Assembly: GCA_963971535.1 (NCBI GenBank)
Contig: OZ020591.1
Span: forward strand, 20,105,790-20,169,789
Length of the DNA: 64,000 nt
Source: Notolepis coatsorum
Taxonomy: Eukaryota; Chordata; Actinopteri; Aulopiformes; Paralepididae
Direction of reading: 5' to 3'
Part shown: positions 30,942 through 40,683 of the stretch, piece by piece
Numbering within the stretch: the first letter of the stretch is position 1
Layout of the letters: each line of letters begins with the position of its first letter
The notes under the pieces: model-generated
The model's input: only the letters and a program-made list of their open reading frames with translations
The model's database searches: none
Told to the model about the DNA's origin: nothing
Translations under genes and position numbers: made by a program

Positions 30942-31459
30942 CATCCGACGCCGCTGCAGCCCTTGATCTCACCTTGTGGTGAAAGCTTGGGAAGGAGGCG
31001 AGTAGGTGGCCACACACCTGCTTATGTCAGACGAATATTGGGATAAAGGTACATTGTGGGATTTTATTCAGTGCGCGTGCACAAGCGAGGTACAGTGCGT
31101 GAGTGACGCCGAGCATCACCATTACTAACAGAACTTGGTTATAGTTATAACCTAACGTTTTTTGTAAGGGTCCCCCCTCCACCAATCACATGCGGCTCCT
31201 TTTGTGTGTGTGTGTGAGAGCAAGAGAGAGAGAGAGAGATAGTTCTCCAACTTGTGTGAGTTGCAGTGATCTCCTGGTTGTTCCCCACCTAGGTTATCTA
31301 ACTATTGCGCTGCTGCAACTAGAAACACTGTCCTGGCCTGCTTCTAAGTTCAGTGGCATGACTGCAAAAAAAAGATTTTTTTTTTTTATCATCTGGCGAC
31401 CCCCCCGCGGCGGCTCGCGACCCTCCTGTGGGTCGCAACCCCGACTTTGGGAACCCCTG

Positions 31460-31507
31460 GAGTAGGTCATGGAGGTGGTAGAGTAGGTCATGGAGGTGGT
31501 AGAGTAG
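31460..31507. repeat. 21-bp minisatellite, right part
   Basis: About two more units of the array at 25304-25522, on the far side of the hAT element. Confidence 0.9.
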
Positions 31508-31693
31508 GCATACGCAGTAACTTCTCTTTTGATCTGTCTAGTGGTCCAGGTCCTATTTTTGATGCTGAAACAGCACTTTAGTGACACTGTTTTCTCCACT
31601 GTGCCTTTAGCTGAGCAACCTTTTGATTATTGGCTCAGACTGAACAGGGCTATGGACGTGACTGAGGACTGTCTAAAGAAACAGAGTAAGACA

Positions 31694-32090
31694 GTTGATG
31701 ATATATAAGGCTAGATGACTCACAGTCACCCGTGCTGCTGGCCAATGGAGACCGATGTTGCCACATGGTGGCCATCTTGCCACAGGCAGCATGCGCACTC
31801 ATAACATGAATGTCTATGGTGCATGTACTATTGAAATAACCATAGCTTGCTCAATTCTCAACCGGTTTTCAAACGGTTTGGTTTGTTATAAACGTCAGAG
31901 ATGTAGTTATCATACTGCATACTTATAATGGACTTTCATATGAAAATAATTTCAACATGTCCAAGCATCCTGAATCATAGCCACGTTAATAATGTTCGTT
32001 ATAAACCAAACTGTTTGTAAATCGGTCGAAAGATTTTCAAGCTATTGTTATTTCAATAGTACATGCACCATAGACATTCATGTTATGTCT
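31694..32090. mobile_element. Foldback MITE related to 2918-3373, incomplete
   Basis: Shares with the first copy CGTGCTGC-GGCCAATGGAGA, GCCATCTTG, GTTATAAAC-TCA-AGATGTAG and ATCATAGCCACGTTAATAAT. It has its own inner inverted arms, with ATGAATGTCTATGGTGCATG on the left at 31806 and its complement at about 32061-32080. The right outer end seems to be missing. Confidence 0.6.
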
Positions 32091-32097
32091 GTTATTC

Positions 32098-32221
32098 AGA
32101 TTCAAGAGCTGTATGGTTTTTATACTCAGCTGCTCTACTGTCGAACGGACTCCCGGACAGCCTGACAATGGTTGACACCATCTGAACATTCAAGTCCACC
32201 TTGAAAACTGGCTTATCAATG
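32098..32221 (+). mobile_element. LINE ORF 3' fragment
   Basis: Reads like the end of a Jockey-group LINE protein (LPDSLTMVDT and TFKSTLKTGL). It is decayed, with an in-frame stop between the blocks. Confidence 0.45.
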
Positions 32222-32314
32222 AAAATACCTCAGAGTAATATCCATGTATTTTAAATATCTCAGGGTAATACCCATGTATTTTAAATACTTCAGGGTAATA
32301 CCCATGTATTTTAA
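32222..32314. repeat. ~30-bp minisatellite, left part
   Basis: Units of CTCAGGGTAATACCCATGTA plus TTTTAAATA. The array resumes at 34656 after the TTAA element. Confidence 0.85.
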
Positions 32315-33063
32315 CACTTTAATCGCCAAGGATGCCTTACACGTCATTCCCCGCCATGCTAATTCTGCCAATGACGCCGTAACACGTCATTGAGATCAAT
32401 ATTTCAAAAATCTGTGATCGCAATCATATTTCTCCCGCGGAGACTTGAGATCTACTGTTGATCCCCTCTCAACTCTCCAACGGTTCAAGAGCGCCATCTG
32501 GTGGCCGATCGGCGGATCGCCCAAACCGGAAACCGGAAACGGAAACTGGTGCTCATCCAAATTCAGTCCGACCACTCGCTATAGGTCCCGGGACTTGAGC
32601 TCGACACAATGGATAGCGATCCGTTACCAATAACTCGATAAACAACATGATTTGGACGTATATACTATTATACAACCTGGAGATGGATCGCATATTTCAA
32701 CATCCCATAATAGGAATCTTTTTGCTCCACGCTCATCGCCCAACGGCCCGAGGAGACTGGGGTAAGTTTCAGCGTTTATTTTTACCGTGTTCGATACAAA
32801 CTGCTCTAATGATCATATCACCCACACTACATGAATCATCTAACGTTGGCCACGGAATTATAAACGACCCCCCCCCCCCCCATCCGGTCAACATCAGATG
32901 ATAAGTAGTAACTTCTAGAAGCACGTCCATTTGAAAAAAAAATTCTGGCGCCGATCGCTATCAAACTGTATTTGATCATCAATATAATGCATTTAGGGCT
33001 ATAAATCACGTTCTGCAGAATGCTGCAGAAAACGATAAAAACATATTTATACTTTAGACCGTA

Positions 33064-33130
33064 TTTTAAGATAAGATAAGATAAGATAAGATAAGATATT
33101 CCTTTATTAATCCCCTTGGGGAAATTCGTG
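33064..33130 (-). mobile_element. Retroposon 3' tail with GATAA repeats
   Basis: AAGAT repeats followed by ATTCCTTTATTAATCCCC and TTGGGGAAATTCG. On the minus strand this is a common fish LINE/SINE 3' end: a small hairpin, AATAAAGG, then a short tandem tail. Confidence 0.6.
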
Positions 33131-33859
33131 ACACACACATACAGCTCAACGTCTCATTAATAATAACAACACATCACAATCATTAAATTTTTACAGTAAC
33201 AATGACACAGCATAAATTCAACAGACATGTACATTTGTTGACACATGTCATCTACAGGAGGCCTTGAGACGCTGTATGCGCGATAGTCGGCAGCATCAAC
33301 ACCGAGTAGTAAACAAGACATCGTCGCGCCTGGTGACGGGAGGGAGGGCGGGATGAAGGGAGGGGAGGGACGTGGGAGAAAATATTCATATTTTAGTATG
33401 AATATGTGAATGAAAAAGTATAACTGTTGTAAATTCCCCATGATTTGTTATGCTGTGTATTGTCATTTCCAGTCAGGCACTTCTTTGATGGCCCAGGGGT
33501 CCTATTATTTATAGTCTGGCATCTCTCTGGACAGCCCAGGGGTCCTAATGGGTTTAAATACAGCGGCCATCTTGCCCCCATGTGTTCCATTGCTGTCTGC
33601 TTTCCCAGTAAGAGTGCGTTCATGAACTAAGTAAGTCACCAATAGCCTACAAATATAGTGCCTATGGTAATGATAGATACATGTCATATGTAGCCTGCCT
33701 TATGTGTTGAGATGCTGTGACATGCATGTGTGACTATGATTTGGTTTGCTACGTTGTGTTAATTCATGCTGCTAATTGAGCTATGCTAATGCCAATAATG
33801 CTATAGCATCTCTTCAGTTGTGTGTTCTGGATGCCATTGCATTCTGCCATTTACTTGTT

Positions 33860-34206
33860 ATGTTGGTCCATGCGGCCGATGCTAATATGCTAGATAGCAT
33901 CTTTTCAGTTGTGTGCATTATGTTTGGTCCATGCGGCCAATGCTAATATGCTAGATAGCATCTTTTTCAGTTGTGTGCATTATGTTTGGTCCATGCAGCC
34001 AATGCTAATATGCTAGATAGCATCCTTTCAGTTGTGTGCATTATGTTTGGTCCATGCAGCCAATGCTAATATGCTAGATAGCATCCTTTCAGTTGTGTGC
34101 ATTATGTTTGGTCCATGCGGCCGATGCTAACATGCTAGATAGCATCCTTTCAGTTGTGCGCATTATGTTTGGTCCATGCAGCCAATGCTAATATGCTAGA
34201 TAGCAT
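33860..34206. repeat. 61-bp tandem array, six units
   Basis: TGCTAATATGCTAGATAGCA recurs near 33880, 33941, 34003, 34064, 34125 and 34186, together with GTTGTGTGCATTATGTTTGG. Confidence 0.9.
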
Positions 34207-34209
34207 ATT

Positions 34210-34506
34210 TTGCTGTGTGTTCAGGTTATGATTAATAAGCATGTACCTCTGTTAATTATTGTGTGTTCTGCTTATCTGTTGCAGAACACCACTCACTCAA
34301 TCTTTGATCGCTCCATCCAGCCCTACGACCTGGATGGAAGCATATCGCTCAACAACAGAATCCTTAATAAAATACGAAAGGACTGTTCTCTGTGTCTGCG
34401 TCCGCTCTCTGACCGGGGTGTGCCGTTCTGGATGAAGTGGCTCCAGCAAACTTTGCAAACAAGCATTATATCTTCAATAATAACGTTCCTACATCCTGAA
34501 CGATAG
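34210..34506 (+). CDS. Unrecognised 98-residue frame inside the TTAA element
   Basis: The frame runs from a Met at 34210. The part from about 34285 (NTTHSIFDRSIQPYDLDGSI, then NKIRKDCSLCLRPLSDRGVP and FWMKWLQQ) has a balanced composition unlike the low-complexity sequence around it. I do not recognise a family. It could be a captured exon, since TTGTTGCAG at 34276-34284 looks like a splice acceptor, or chance. Confidence 0.25.
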   Translation: MLCVQVMINKHVPLLIIVCSAYLLQNTTHSIFDRSIQPYDLDGSISLNNRILNKIRKDCSLCLRPLSDRGVPFWMKWLQQTLQTSIISSIITFLHPER

Positions 34507-34655
34507 ATAATTGACGTTGAATGGGCCATAGTAATGTCAATTTAGCAATACAATTAAAAAAGTTATAGCCCTGCAAAGAAGGGGAACTTCTCCATAGACA
34601 AATAGAGCTGGCAGAGGATGGTATAAGGATGTACATAAGCGTGGCAGAGAAAGTG

Positions 34656-34850
34656 TTAAATACCTCAGGGTAATACCTTAGGGTAATACTCATTTATTTT
34701 AAATACCTCAGGGTAATACCCATGCATTTGAAATATCTCAGGGTAATACCATGTATTTTAAATACCTCAGGGTAATACCCATGTGTTTTAAATATCTCAG
34801 GGCAATACCATGTATTTTAAATACCTCAGGGTAATACCCATGTATTTTAA
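34656..34850. repeat. ~30-bp minisatellite, right part
   Basis: Six or seven more units of the array at 32222-32314, with variable unit length. Confidence 0.85.
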
Positions 34851-34857
34851 ACTCTGA

Positions 34858-35165
34858 TGCACAGCATGCGTATAAAGCAGGCTACTCCACAAGCATCGCA
34901 CTGACATCCCTGACTGATGATTGAAACAGATTGATGGGAAATCAGTTGTGGGTGTTGTGCTTCTGGACTTCAGTGCAGCCTTTTATGTCATAGACCATAA
35001 GCTGCTACTCATGAAACTTCTGTTTTATGGATTTAAAGACTCGGCTACTGATTTCATGAGGAGTTAGTTACTGATTTAACAGAAGACAATGTGTTATTTT
35101 TAATGGTACCTTTTCAAATATTGAAACACTTCAGTGTGGCGTTCCACAGGGAAGCTGCCACATCA
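34858..35165 (+). mobile_element. LINE RT fragment
   Basis: Conceptual reading gives QHAYKAGYSTSIALTSLTDD, VVGVVLLDFSAAF, IDHKLLLMKL and, after stops and a shift, a GVPQG-like block at about 35130-35150. These are the early RT motifs of a Jockey-group LINE. Only about 300 bp remain. Confidence 0.65.
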
Positions 35166-36615
35166 GTCCAGTATTAGCTAACCTACACTGGCTTCCGGTA
35201 ACATTTAGGCCATTTTCGAAGTCAACTTCCTGGCTGTTGTTGCTACGCAACTACGGCGTGGGGGAAACACGCCCCCCGGGTACATTGTGAACACTTCATT
35301 TAGTGCAGAAATGGATCGGAAAAGCGGCAAATTAAACACAATCGAGGTTAATTTTCTTCAGTGCATCACAATGCCAAAGAGCACCTGAAACACAAATTCA
35401 CTCATAATTCATAATTATTATTAATTTACATATATATATATATATTTTCTTTTTTTTTATTATTATTATAATTTTTTTATTATTAGAAATGTTTTCCTCT
35501 GTAAAAAAATGCCAGTGGATATTTCTTTTTTCAAAAATGGCCAAAATGTACAGCTCTGAGCTCAGGCCTGCATTGTAGTAATGGCTGCAGTAAAAACTGG
35601 TGCAGAATTCTGCACGGGTTGACCCGGGATTAAATAAATAATAAATAATAGCCACTCAAAATAGGCTATTAACGTCATCTAAGCACGGTCCGTGCATTTA
35701 AACTCTTGCCATTGAATGGGGGATTGAATGATTGACAGCCTTGAAATCCAATCAGAGAATGGTGCCAACTCTGCTGCTCTGCAGCTACACAGAGGTTGAA
35801 TGATTGACAGCCTTGAGATCCAATCAGAGAATGGTTCCTACTCTGCGGCTCTGCAGCTTTGTTTACTAAATCATTTTATCTCAGTTGGAGAAGCTAACTT
35901 GTTGGAGCTAACATAGCTAAAGGGCTACCACCGCAGCTACCAGGCCCAGGGTGGAGTGTTTTGTTATTGTTCATGAACTTATTGTGCATCGTTTGATGAT
36001 ATATATTTTTTTATCTCAGTTGAAGTAGTGTAATTGACGTGATTGCCGGCTTGGACTGTCTGAGACTGTAAGCTAACTTGTTGTAGCTAACATGAGCTAA
36101 TAGCTAAGTCATCGAAACGTTCACCCAGAGGAAGAAGGAGAAGAGGAAGATGGGATAGGTGAGCCCACAGCTTTGGTGAGTGCACTGCTTTGGCAATCTC
36201 TTGGGTGACTGTCTGAGTGACCACCTGTCGGAGTCGGAGTCCCGAAAATGGAACGTGTGTCACGCATCAACAGAACAATGTTTAGTGGATTTCGACAGCA
36301 TCCTCACGCAAATGAAGGATCGATTAGATCACAAAAGACTGCTGTTTGTTGCATTGCTGGATTTGCAACTGCAGAGGTCATTGAACGTTTCATCAGAAAA
36401 GAGCGAAGGATGGATTTCATTTACAAGTGATGGGAGCGACAGGGACACTAAGAAGTAACGTCGTCAATGGTGAGTGAAATTCTTTTTTTTAATATTTAGT
36501 AGCTGTGTGGGGCAGGTCTGTGTTGATTATGATTTAATTGGCTGTATTTTACTGCGTGTGTTGCTGCTTTCTGCCTTTCTGTGGGAAACGAGCGATTTAT
36601 TTTGGTCCGCTGTGG
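35166..36615. other. Unassigned region with a short direct duplication
   Basis: No recognised gene. ATTGAATGATTGACAGCCTTG followed by ATCCAATCAGAGAATGGT occurs at about 35725 and 35796, a diverged duplication of about 70 bp. Frames near 36180-36458 are short and unrecognised. The region is rich in GCTAAC/AGCTAA words. Confidence 0.45.
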
Positions 36616-36806
36616 CCCTCCCTCCTCCTCCTCTTCCTCTCTCTCCTCCCTCTCCTCCCTCTCTCTCCTCCCCTCCTCCTCCTCCTCCTCTCCCCCTCCT
36701 CTCCTCTCCCTCTCCTCTCTCCTCTCCCCTCCTCCTCCTCCTCCTCCTCCTCCCCTCTCCTCCTCTCCCTCTCCTCCTCCTCTCCCCTCCTCCTCCTCCT
36801 CTCTCC
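36616..36806. repeat. Polypyrimidine tract of about 190 bp
   Basis: Almost pure CT on the plus strand, made of CCTCCT and CTCTCC words. Leu/Ser/Pro-rich frames through it are artefacts. Such tracts can adopt triplex structures. Confidence 0.92.
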
Positions 36807-37075
36807 TATAACTATTGATGTGATGTTTGTAAGTGAGGCGTACTCAAAGGTATTTACTACTAGTGCCTGTTGTCTTTAACTGTAGTGTCTGTCTGCTGTC
36901 TTCATAACCACACTGTGTCTGTACTTCTTTATTAAATTTTTTTTATCTCTCCCATCCTCCCCAATTTTTGAACTCACCAGCCACTACTGACACACACATT
37001 GGGGGATGTTTTATAAATATAATATAATAATTTGTGCTTCACCTAAAAATGTGGTCAGCAGCCTCCACTGCAAAG
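36807..37075. other. No gene seen
   Basis: AT-rich, non-repetitive; nothing recognised. Confidence 0.5.
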
Positions 37076-37517
37076 AGCTGCTGTGTTACGTTTTGTACTA
37101 ATAACAAAAACAAATCCAAATAGCAAGTTTTATACCATCACGGAGGGAAAAGTGGCTGGCAGCTAACGTTATAGCTACGTTAACCCAGACAAATAGCTAC
37201 ATGCTAAGCTAATGTTAATTACATCATATCGAACCGATAGGAGCTTATCTTATCTAATCTTACGTGGATGTTTGATCGGGTAGTGGCACACGTGGTACCA
37301 CCACGTAAGATTAGATAAGATAAGCTCCTATCGGTTCGATATATATGATGTAATTAACGTTAGCTTAGCATGTAGCTACCACAACCACAACACCAGAGGG
37401 AGTTAGCCGAACGTTAGCCGCCAGCCACTTTTCCCTCCGTGATGCCTCGGCTGGTAAATAAAACTTGCGATTTGGATTTCTGTTTTTGTTATTACTACAA
37501 AACGTAACACAGCAGCT
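37076..37517. mobile_element. Foldback element with ~200-bp inverted arms
   Basis: The left arm (37076 to about 37272) and right arm (about 37301-37517) are inverted repeats. Outer ends are AGCTGCTGTGTTACGTTTTG and its complement; inner ends are CTTATCTAATCTTACGTGG and its complement. About 30 bp separate them. The right arm carries an extra ACCACAACACCAGAGGGAG segment. No clear target duplication was found. Confidence 0.75.
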
Positions 37518-38305
37518 TCAATTTGGGTTTTCGAGAGATGGCCATGTCTGCAGGTGTCTTGTATGGACATGATGTCAAGTCAATCAGGGCGAGCTTCTTT
37601 GACTCATATCTCGCCTTAGAATCACCAGAAATGCTTTCGAAATAGTGAAATGCCATGTTGGCCTCAATATTTTCAAAACAAATCGTATGAAAAGGTTATG
37701 AAATGAACAAGAATGTGATAAAACATGTAATAAAAACGGAGCTCAACGCATACATTTGATCGTCGAAATCCGTTTGTTTCCCCAATACCAAGATGGCGGC
37801 GGTCTCGTGACGTCAGAGTGTCTTCGAGACAGTATCGGGATATTTTGCCAAACGGATATTTTCAGGCTCCGTTTAAAAAGAAATCCTCGTCCACACGACA
37901 GTGTTAAAAAAAAAAAAATGATCCAGACACAAACACATATAGCATATAAATTGCTCCAACAAGCATGCGGGCCAGTAGGTGGCGATAAGTGATATCTCAA
38001 ATACCATAGTGGTACGAGCGGTCAGGACGATTGAGAAACGATAGGAATTGTTCATTGGTTCCCCCAGCCCACGTGACCATTCCTAGCACTTCCATTGGCT
38101 ATATTGACATACATACAGTAGATAATAAATAGATAGATATAGCGGTGGATTAGATGCAGTCCAGAGGAAACAACCAATCTAGATATGTCACGATTCAATG
38201 CTTTACTTCTGCGCACTGGGCAACGGAGAGATACAATGTCAATGTTGAGATCACAATCTCCGGATTCTGAAACTAAATATGGTGAGTCCTTATCACAAAC
38301 TATAT
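37518..38305. other. Unassigned region
   Basis: No gene seen. CCAAGATGGCGGCGG followed by GTGACGTCA at 37789-37816 matches the arm of the MITE at 2918-3373 and may be a small relic of that family. Confidence 0.45.
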
Positions 38306-38516
38306 ATTAGTTGAGCTTATAGGACTAGATATTACAATCCCTTAGATAATCAGCACTTTTTATTGAATGGGGTAATGGTAAAAGCTTCACTGGGGTCTTC
38401 AGGTGAGCACCCTCCTTCATTGGTGTTTGGTTGACAGGCCCACGACACCTCCAAAGGGCTCAACGGCAACACCTGGAGTCCCAGGTGTGCCCCCCTCTGC
38501 TTTTACCCCTCGATGG

Positions 38517-40571
38517 TCATTTTGCAGCCCAGTTGGGGTCCTTTCTCTTAATCCATAGCCATCTGCTGCTTCGTTCGGCAGCCTCTGACAGTGTTTTGAC
38601 AGCTTGTCGGAACGCCTGTCCTCGCACTCCCATCCCCTTAAGAAGCTTGGTTGTGGACATGGCAACAAATCCTCTAGATCCGACCTCAACCGGAAGCACC
38701 TGGGCACGCCAGCCGCGTTGTTCTGCCTCGGCTGCTATGTCGGAGTACTTCAGTCGTTTACGTTCATATGCTTCACCAACTGCAGCCTCCCATGGTACAG
38801 TTAGTTCCACAATGAATACAGACTTCTGGGAGGTTGACCACAAGACCAGGTCCGGCCTGAGGTTAGTTGTAATGATCTCAGGCGGAAAGATTAGTTTCTG
38901 GTCCAAGTCAACCTGCATTCTCCAGTCCCGGGCAGTGTCCAGGAGGGTTGCCTCCACTCTTGCAGATGGCTTTGCTGGAAGCTGTCCTGCTCTTACAAAA
39001 GAAGTGGTGTTTGAGTGTCTAGGCATTGGGGGAGGGTGGGCATTGTTGGTAGTTCTCCTTCCTTCCAGGGTGATTGCCAGTTGTCTTAGGACCTGGTTGT
39101 GTCTCCAGGTGTAGCGCCCTTGGGACAAACTGGTTTTGCAGCCGGTGAGGCTGTGCCTCAGTGTTGTAGGGGTTTGCCAAAGCGCACAAGAAGGATCTTC
39201 TCCAAACCACTGGTTTAGGTTATTGGGCGTGGGGAGAACATCATAGGTGGATCTGATGATGAAGCTGATTTGGCTTCCTTCTATCTCCCAAAGATCCTTC
39301 CATGTGAGCTTACGATGCTCCAGGTTTTCCCAGCTAGTCCATTGGCCCTGTTTGGACTGTGAGACTGCCTTTGCGCATCTGTCTGCCTCCTCTTGTTGCC
39401 GAACCTGAGCCACCACCAGCTTTCTCCTCTGGGTTGATGTTGCCTTGTGCCATGTGGGTCGACTTGTTCCAAGTCCAAACCCACTTCTTCCATGCTGCAG
39501 CTGTCCTACAATGTCTCCATGCCTGAGAGCAGATTTTGCTTGCTGTACGGCCTCAGATGGGATCCATTTCCTCCCAGTTGCCAGTCTGGGAGCAGCCGCT
39601 CGGATCACTTCATCTTGAGACTCGGTCAGGGTCATGTTCAGCCTCACTTTGGTGCATTTAAACTCCTCTATGAGGCTAGAGACAGGCAATTCCAGGGCCC
39701 CGTGTCCATACAAGCCGATGTTGCTGAGGCAACGCGGGAGGCCAAGCCACTTCTTGATGTATGAACTGACTGTCCTCTCCAGCTTCTCGACTTTGGTCAT
39801 TGGGATCTCGTAGACCGTTAGAGGCCACATCAGGCGGGGGAGCAATCCAAACTGCAGGCACCAGAGTTTCAGCTTTCCAGGGAGCAAGGTCTTGTCTATG
39901 CTGACAAGGCCTTTGATGGTTTCTTCCCTCAGCTGATCACTCTGGTCTGAGTCTTTGAGGCTTGCGTTGTACCATCGCCCTAGGCTCTTGACTGGCAGTT
40001 CTGACACCAAAGGAATGGGTGTATCCTTGATGTGAAACCTCTGGTCCACGAGTTTTCCTTTGACGATGGATATGCTCCTGGATTTGCTGGGTTTAAACTT
40101 CATACGTGCCCATGTAATGTTGGCATGAAGCTTTCCCAGCAGACGTTTGGTGCACGCTATGGTTGAGGTCAAGGTGGTCATGTCATCCATGTAGGCGCGA
40201 ATATGAGGTAGACGCTGTCCAGATTGCAGACGTTCTCCTCCCACAACCCACTTGGAAGCTCGAATGACCACTTCCATTGCCATGGTGAAGGCTAGTGGTG
40301 AGATGGTACATCCAGCCATTATTCCCACTTCCAAAGATTGCCATGATGTTGTGTATTCTGTTGTTTTGATACAGAATTGCAGATCTTGGAAGTAATTTCT
40401 CACCAGGTTTGTGATGGTATTTGAGATGTGGAAGAAGTTGAAGGCTGTCCAGATGAGAGAATGGGGGACGGATCCAAAAGCGTTGGCTAGGTCCAGGAAT
40501 AAGACGTGCAGGTCTCTTCCTTCCCTTTTGGCAGATTGGATTTGGTGCCATATCATGCTTGTATGTTCCAA
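38517..40571 (-). CDS. Reverse transcriptase and restriction-like endonuclease (Hero-like LINE)
   Basis: 684 residues. RT motifs: LDLANAFGSVPH near 26-37, GIMAGCTISPLAF at 83-95, catalytic YMDD at 127-130. A C-terminal knuckle region (CALWQTPTTLRHSLTGC, then GRYTWRHNQVL) is typical of R2-group proteins. The endonuclease starts at about residue 572 with RPDLVLW, then VFIVELTVPWE and a conserved K/R-rich helix, the PD-(D/E)XK layout. It would nick the target and prime reverse transcription there. A TGA immediately upstream (40572-40574) separates it from the preceding RT codons in the same frame, so the Met-like start is not real. Confidence 0.8.
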   Translation of the reverse strand: MEHTSMIWHQIQSAKREGRDLHVLFLDLANAFGSVPHSLIWTAFNFFHISNTITNLVRNYFQDLQFCIKTTEYTTSWQSLEVGIMAGCTISPLAFTMAMEVVIRASKWVVGGERLQSGQRLPHIRAYMDDMTTLTSTIACTKRLLGKLHANITWARMKFKPSKSRSISIVKGKLVDQRFHIKDTPIPLVSELPVKSLGRWYNASLKDSDQSDQLREETIKGLVSIDKTLLPGKLKLWCLQFGLLPRLMWPLTVYEIPMTKVEKLERTVSSYIKKWLGLPRCLSNIGLYGHGALELPVSSLIEEFKCTKVRLNMTLTESQDEVIRAAAPRLATGRKWIPSEAVQQAKSALRHGDIVGQLQHGRSGFGLGTSRPTWHKATSTQRRKLVVAQVRQQEEADRCAKAVSQSKQGQWTSWENLEHRKLTWKDLWEIEGSQISFIIRSTYDVLPTPNNLNQWFGEDPSCALWQTPTTLRHSLTGCKTSLSQGRYTWRHNQVLRQLAITLEGRRTTNNAHPPPMPRHSNTTSFVRAGQLPAKPSARVEATLLDTARDWRMQVDLDQKLIFPPEIITTNLRPDLVLWSTSQKSVFIVELTVPWEAAVGEAYERKRLKYSDIAAEAEQRGWRAQVLPVEVGSRGFVAMSTTKLLKGMGVRGQAFRQAVKTLSEAAERSSRWLWIKRKDPNWAAK

Positions 40572-40683
40572 TCATCCTGAGAAACCAGGAATGCCGGCCT
40601 TCTGCACAGATGTGTCAATCAAGTTGTTTTGCTTCAGGTATGTTGTCATCCTTTTAGCAACAATGCTAAAGAAGACCTTCCCT

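Larger units (their letters stand above)
26175..31158 (+). mobile_element. DIRS-type tyrosine-recombinase retrotransposon, non-autonomous
   Basis: Fossil, about 5 kb. The ends are inverted repeats: about 175-210 bp at 26199-26392 and 30970-31125 share TCACTCACGCACTGTACCTC and neighbours. At 30851-30941 an internal complementary region joins the reverse complement of the left tip (GAGAGCCGTTACGATACAG) to that of the right tip (TTAGGTTATAACTATAACC). This arrangement is diagnostic for DIRS. A gag-like region occupies 26477-28113. RT, RNase H, methylase and tyrosine recombinase were not seen; 28.1-30.85 kb is non-coding and holds a 5S-like segment. It inserted in the hAT element at 25523-31459. 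Confidence 0.85.
25523..31459. mobile_element. hAT element, 5.9 kb, containing a DIRS element
   Basis: The ends are CAGGGGTTCCCAAACTTTTC and the reverse complement of CAGGGGTTCCCAAAGTCGGG. GAGTAGGT is found at 25515-25522 and 31460-31467 as an 8-bp duplication. Subterminal GCGACCC words occur on both sides. The element's own DNA is about 1 kb; most of its length is the DIRS element. No hAT transposase frame is visible. A second hAT-like end (CAGGGCCGGACTGGG) at about 25704 has no partner. Confidence 0.85.
24771..31710 (+). mobile_element. LTR-element gag fossil, split by a hAT element
   Basis: Fossil. The left part (24771 to about 25300) encodes an acidic segment ending in EPVCFRGDGSDTCTVHGWES and VVRTYLRKR, a pattern I associate with gag-like proteins of fish LTR elements. 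The right part (about 31510-31710) resumes in the same style (PLAEQPFDYWLRLNRAMDV). A 21-bp minisatellite has grown between the parts, and a 5.9-kb hAT element sits in it. No LTRs or pol were recognised near it. It is broken and looks old. Confidence 0.55.
32315..34655. mobile_element. TTAA (piggyBac-like) element, 2341 bp, in a minisatellite
   Basis: TTAA at 32311-32314 and 34656-34659 comes from the minisatellite unit TATTTTAAATAC. The ends are CACTTTAATCGCCA and the reverse complement of CACTTTCTCTGCCA, 11 of 14 matching. No piggyBac transposase frame is present. Contents: a LINE tail at 33064-33130, a 61-bp tandem array at 33860-34206 and a short open frame at 34210-34506. Confidence 0.85.

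Noticed and set aside
36474-36879. Leu/Ser/Pro-rich frames of about 110 residues
   Set aside because: Translations of the polypyrimidine tract in different frames.
38431-39114. 227-residue plus-strand frame (and its copy at 42268-42936)
   Set aside because: Antisense to the endonuclease domain of the Hero-like LINE, whose minus-strand reading has clear motifs.
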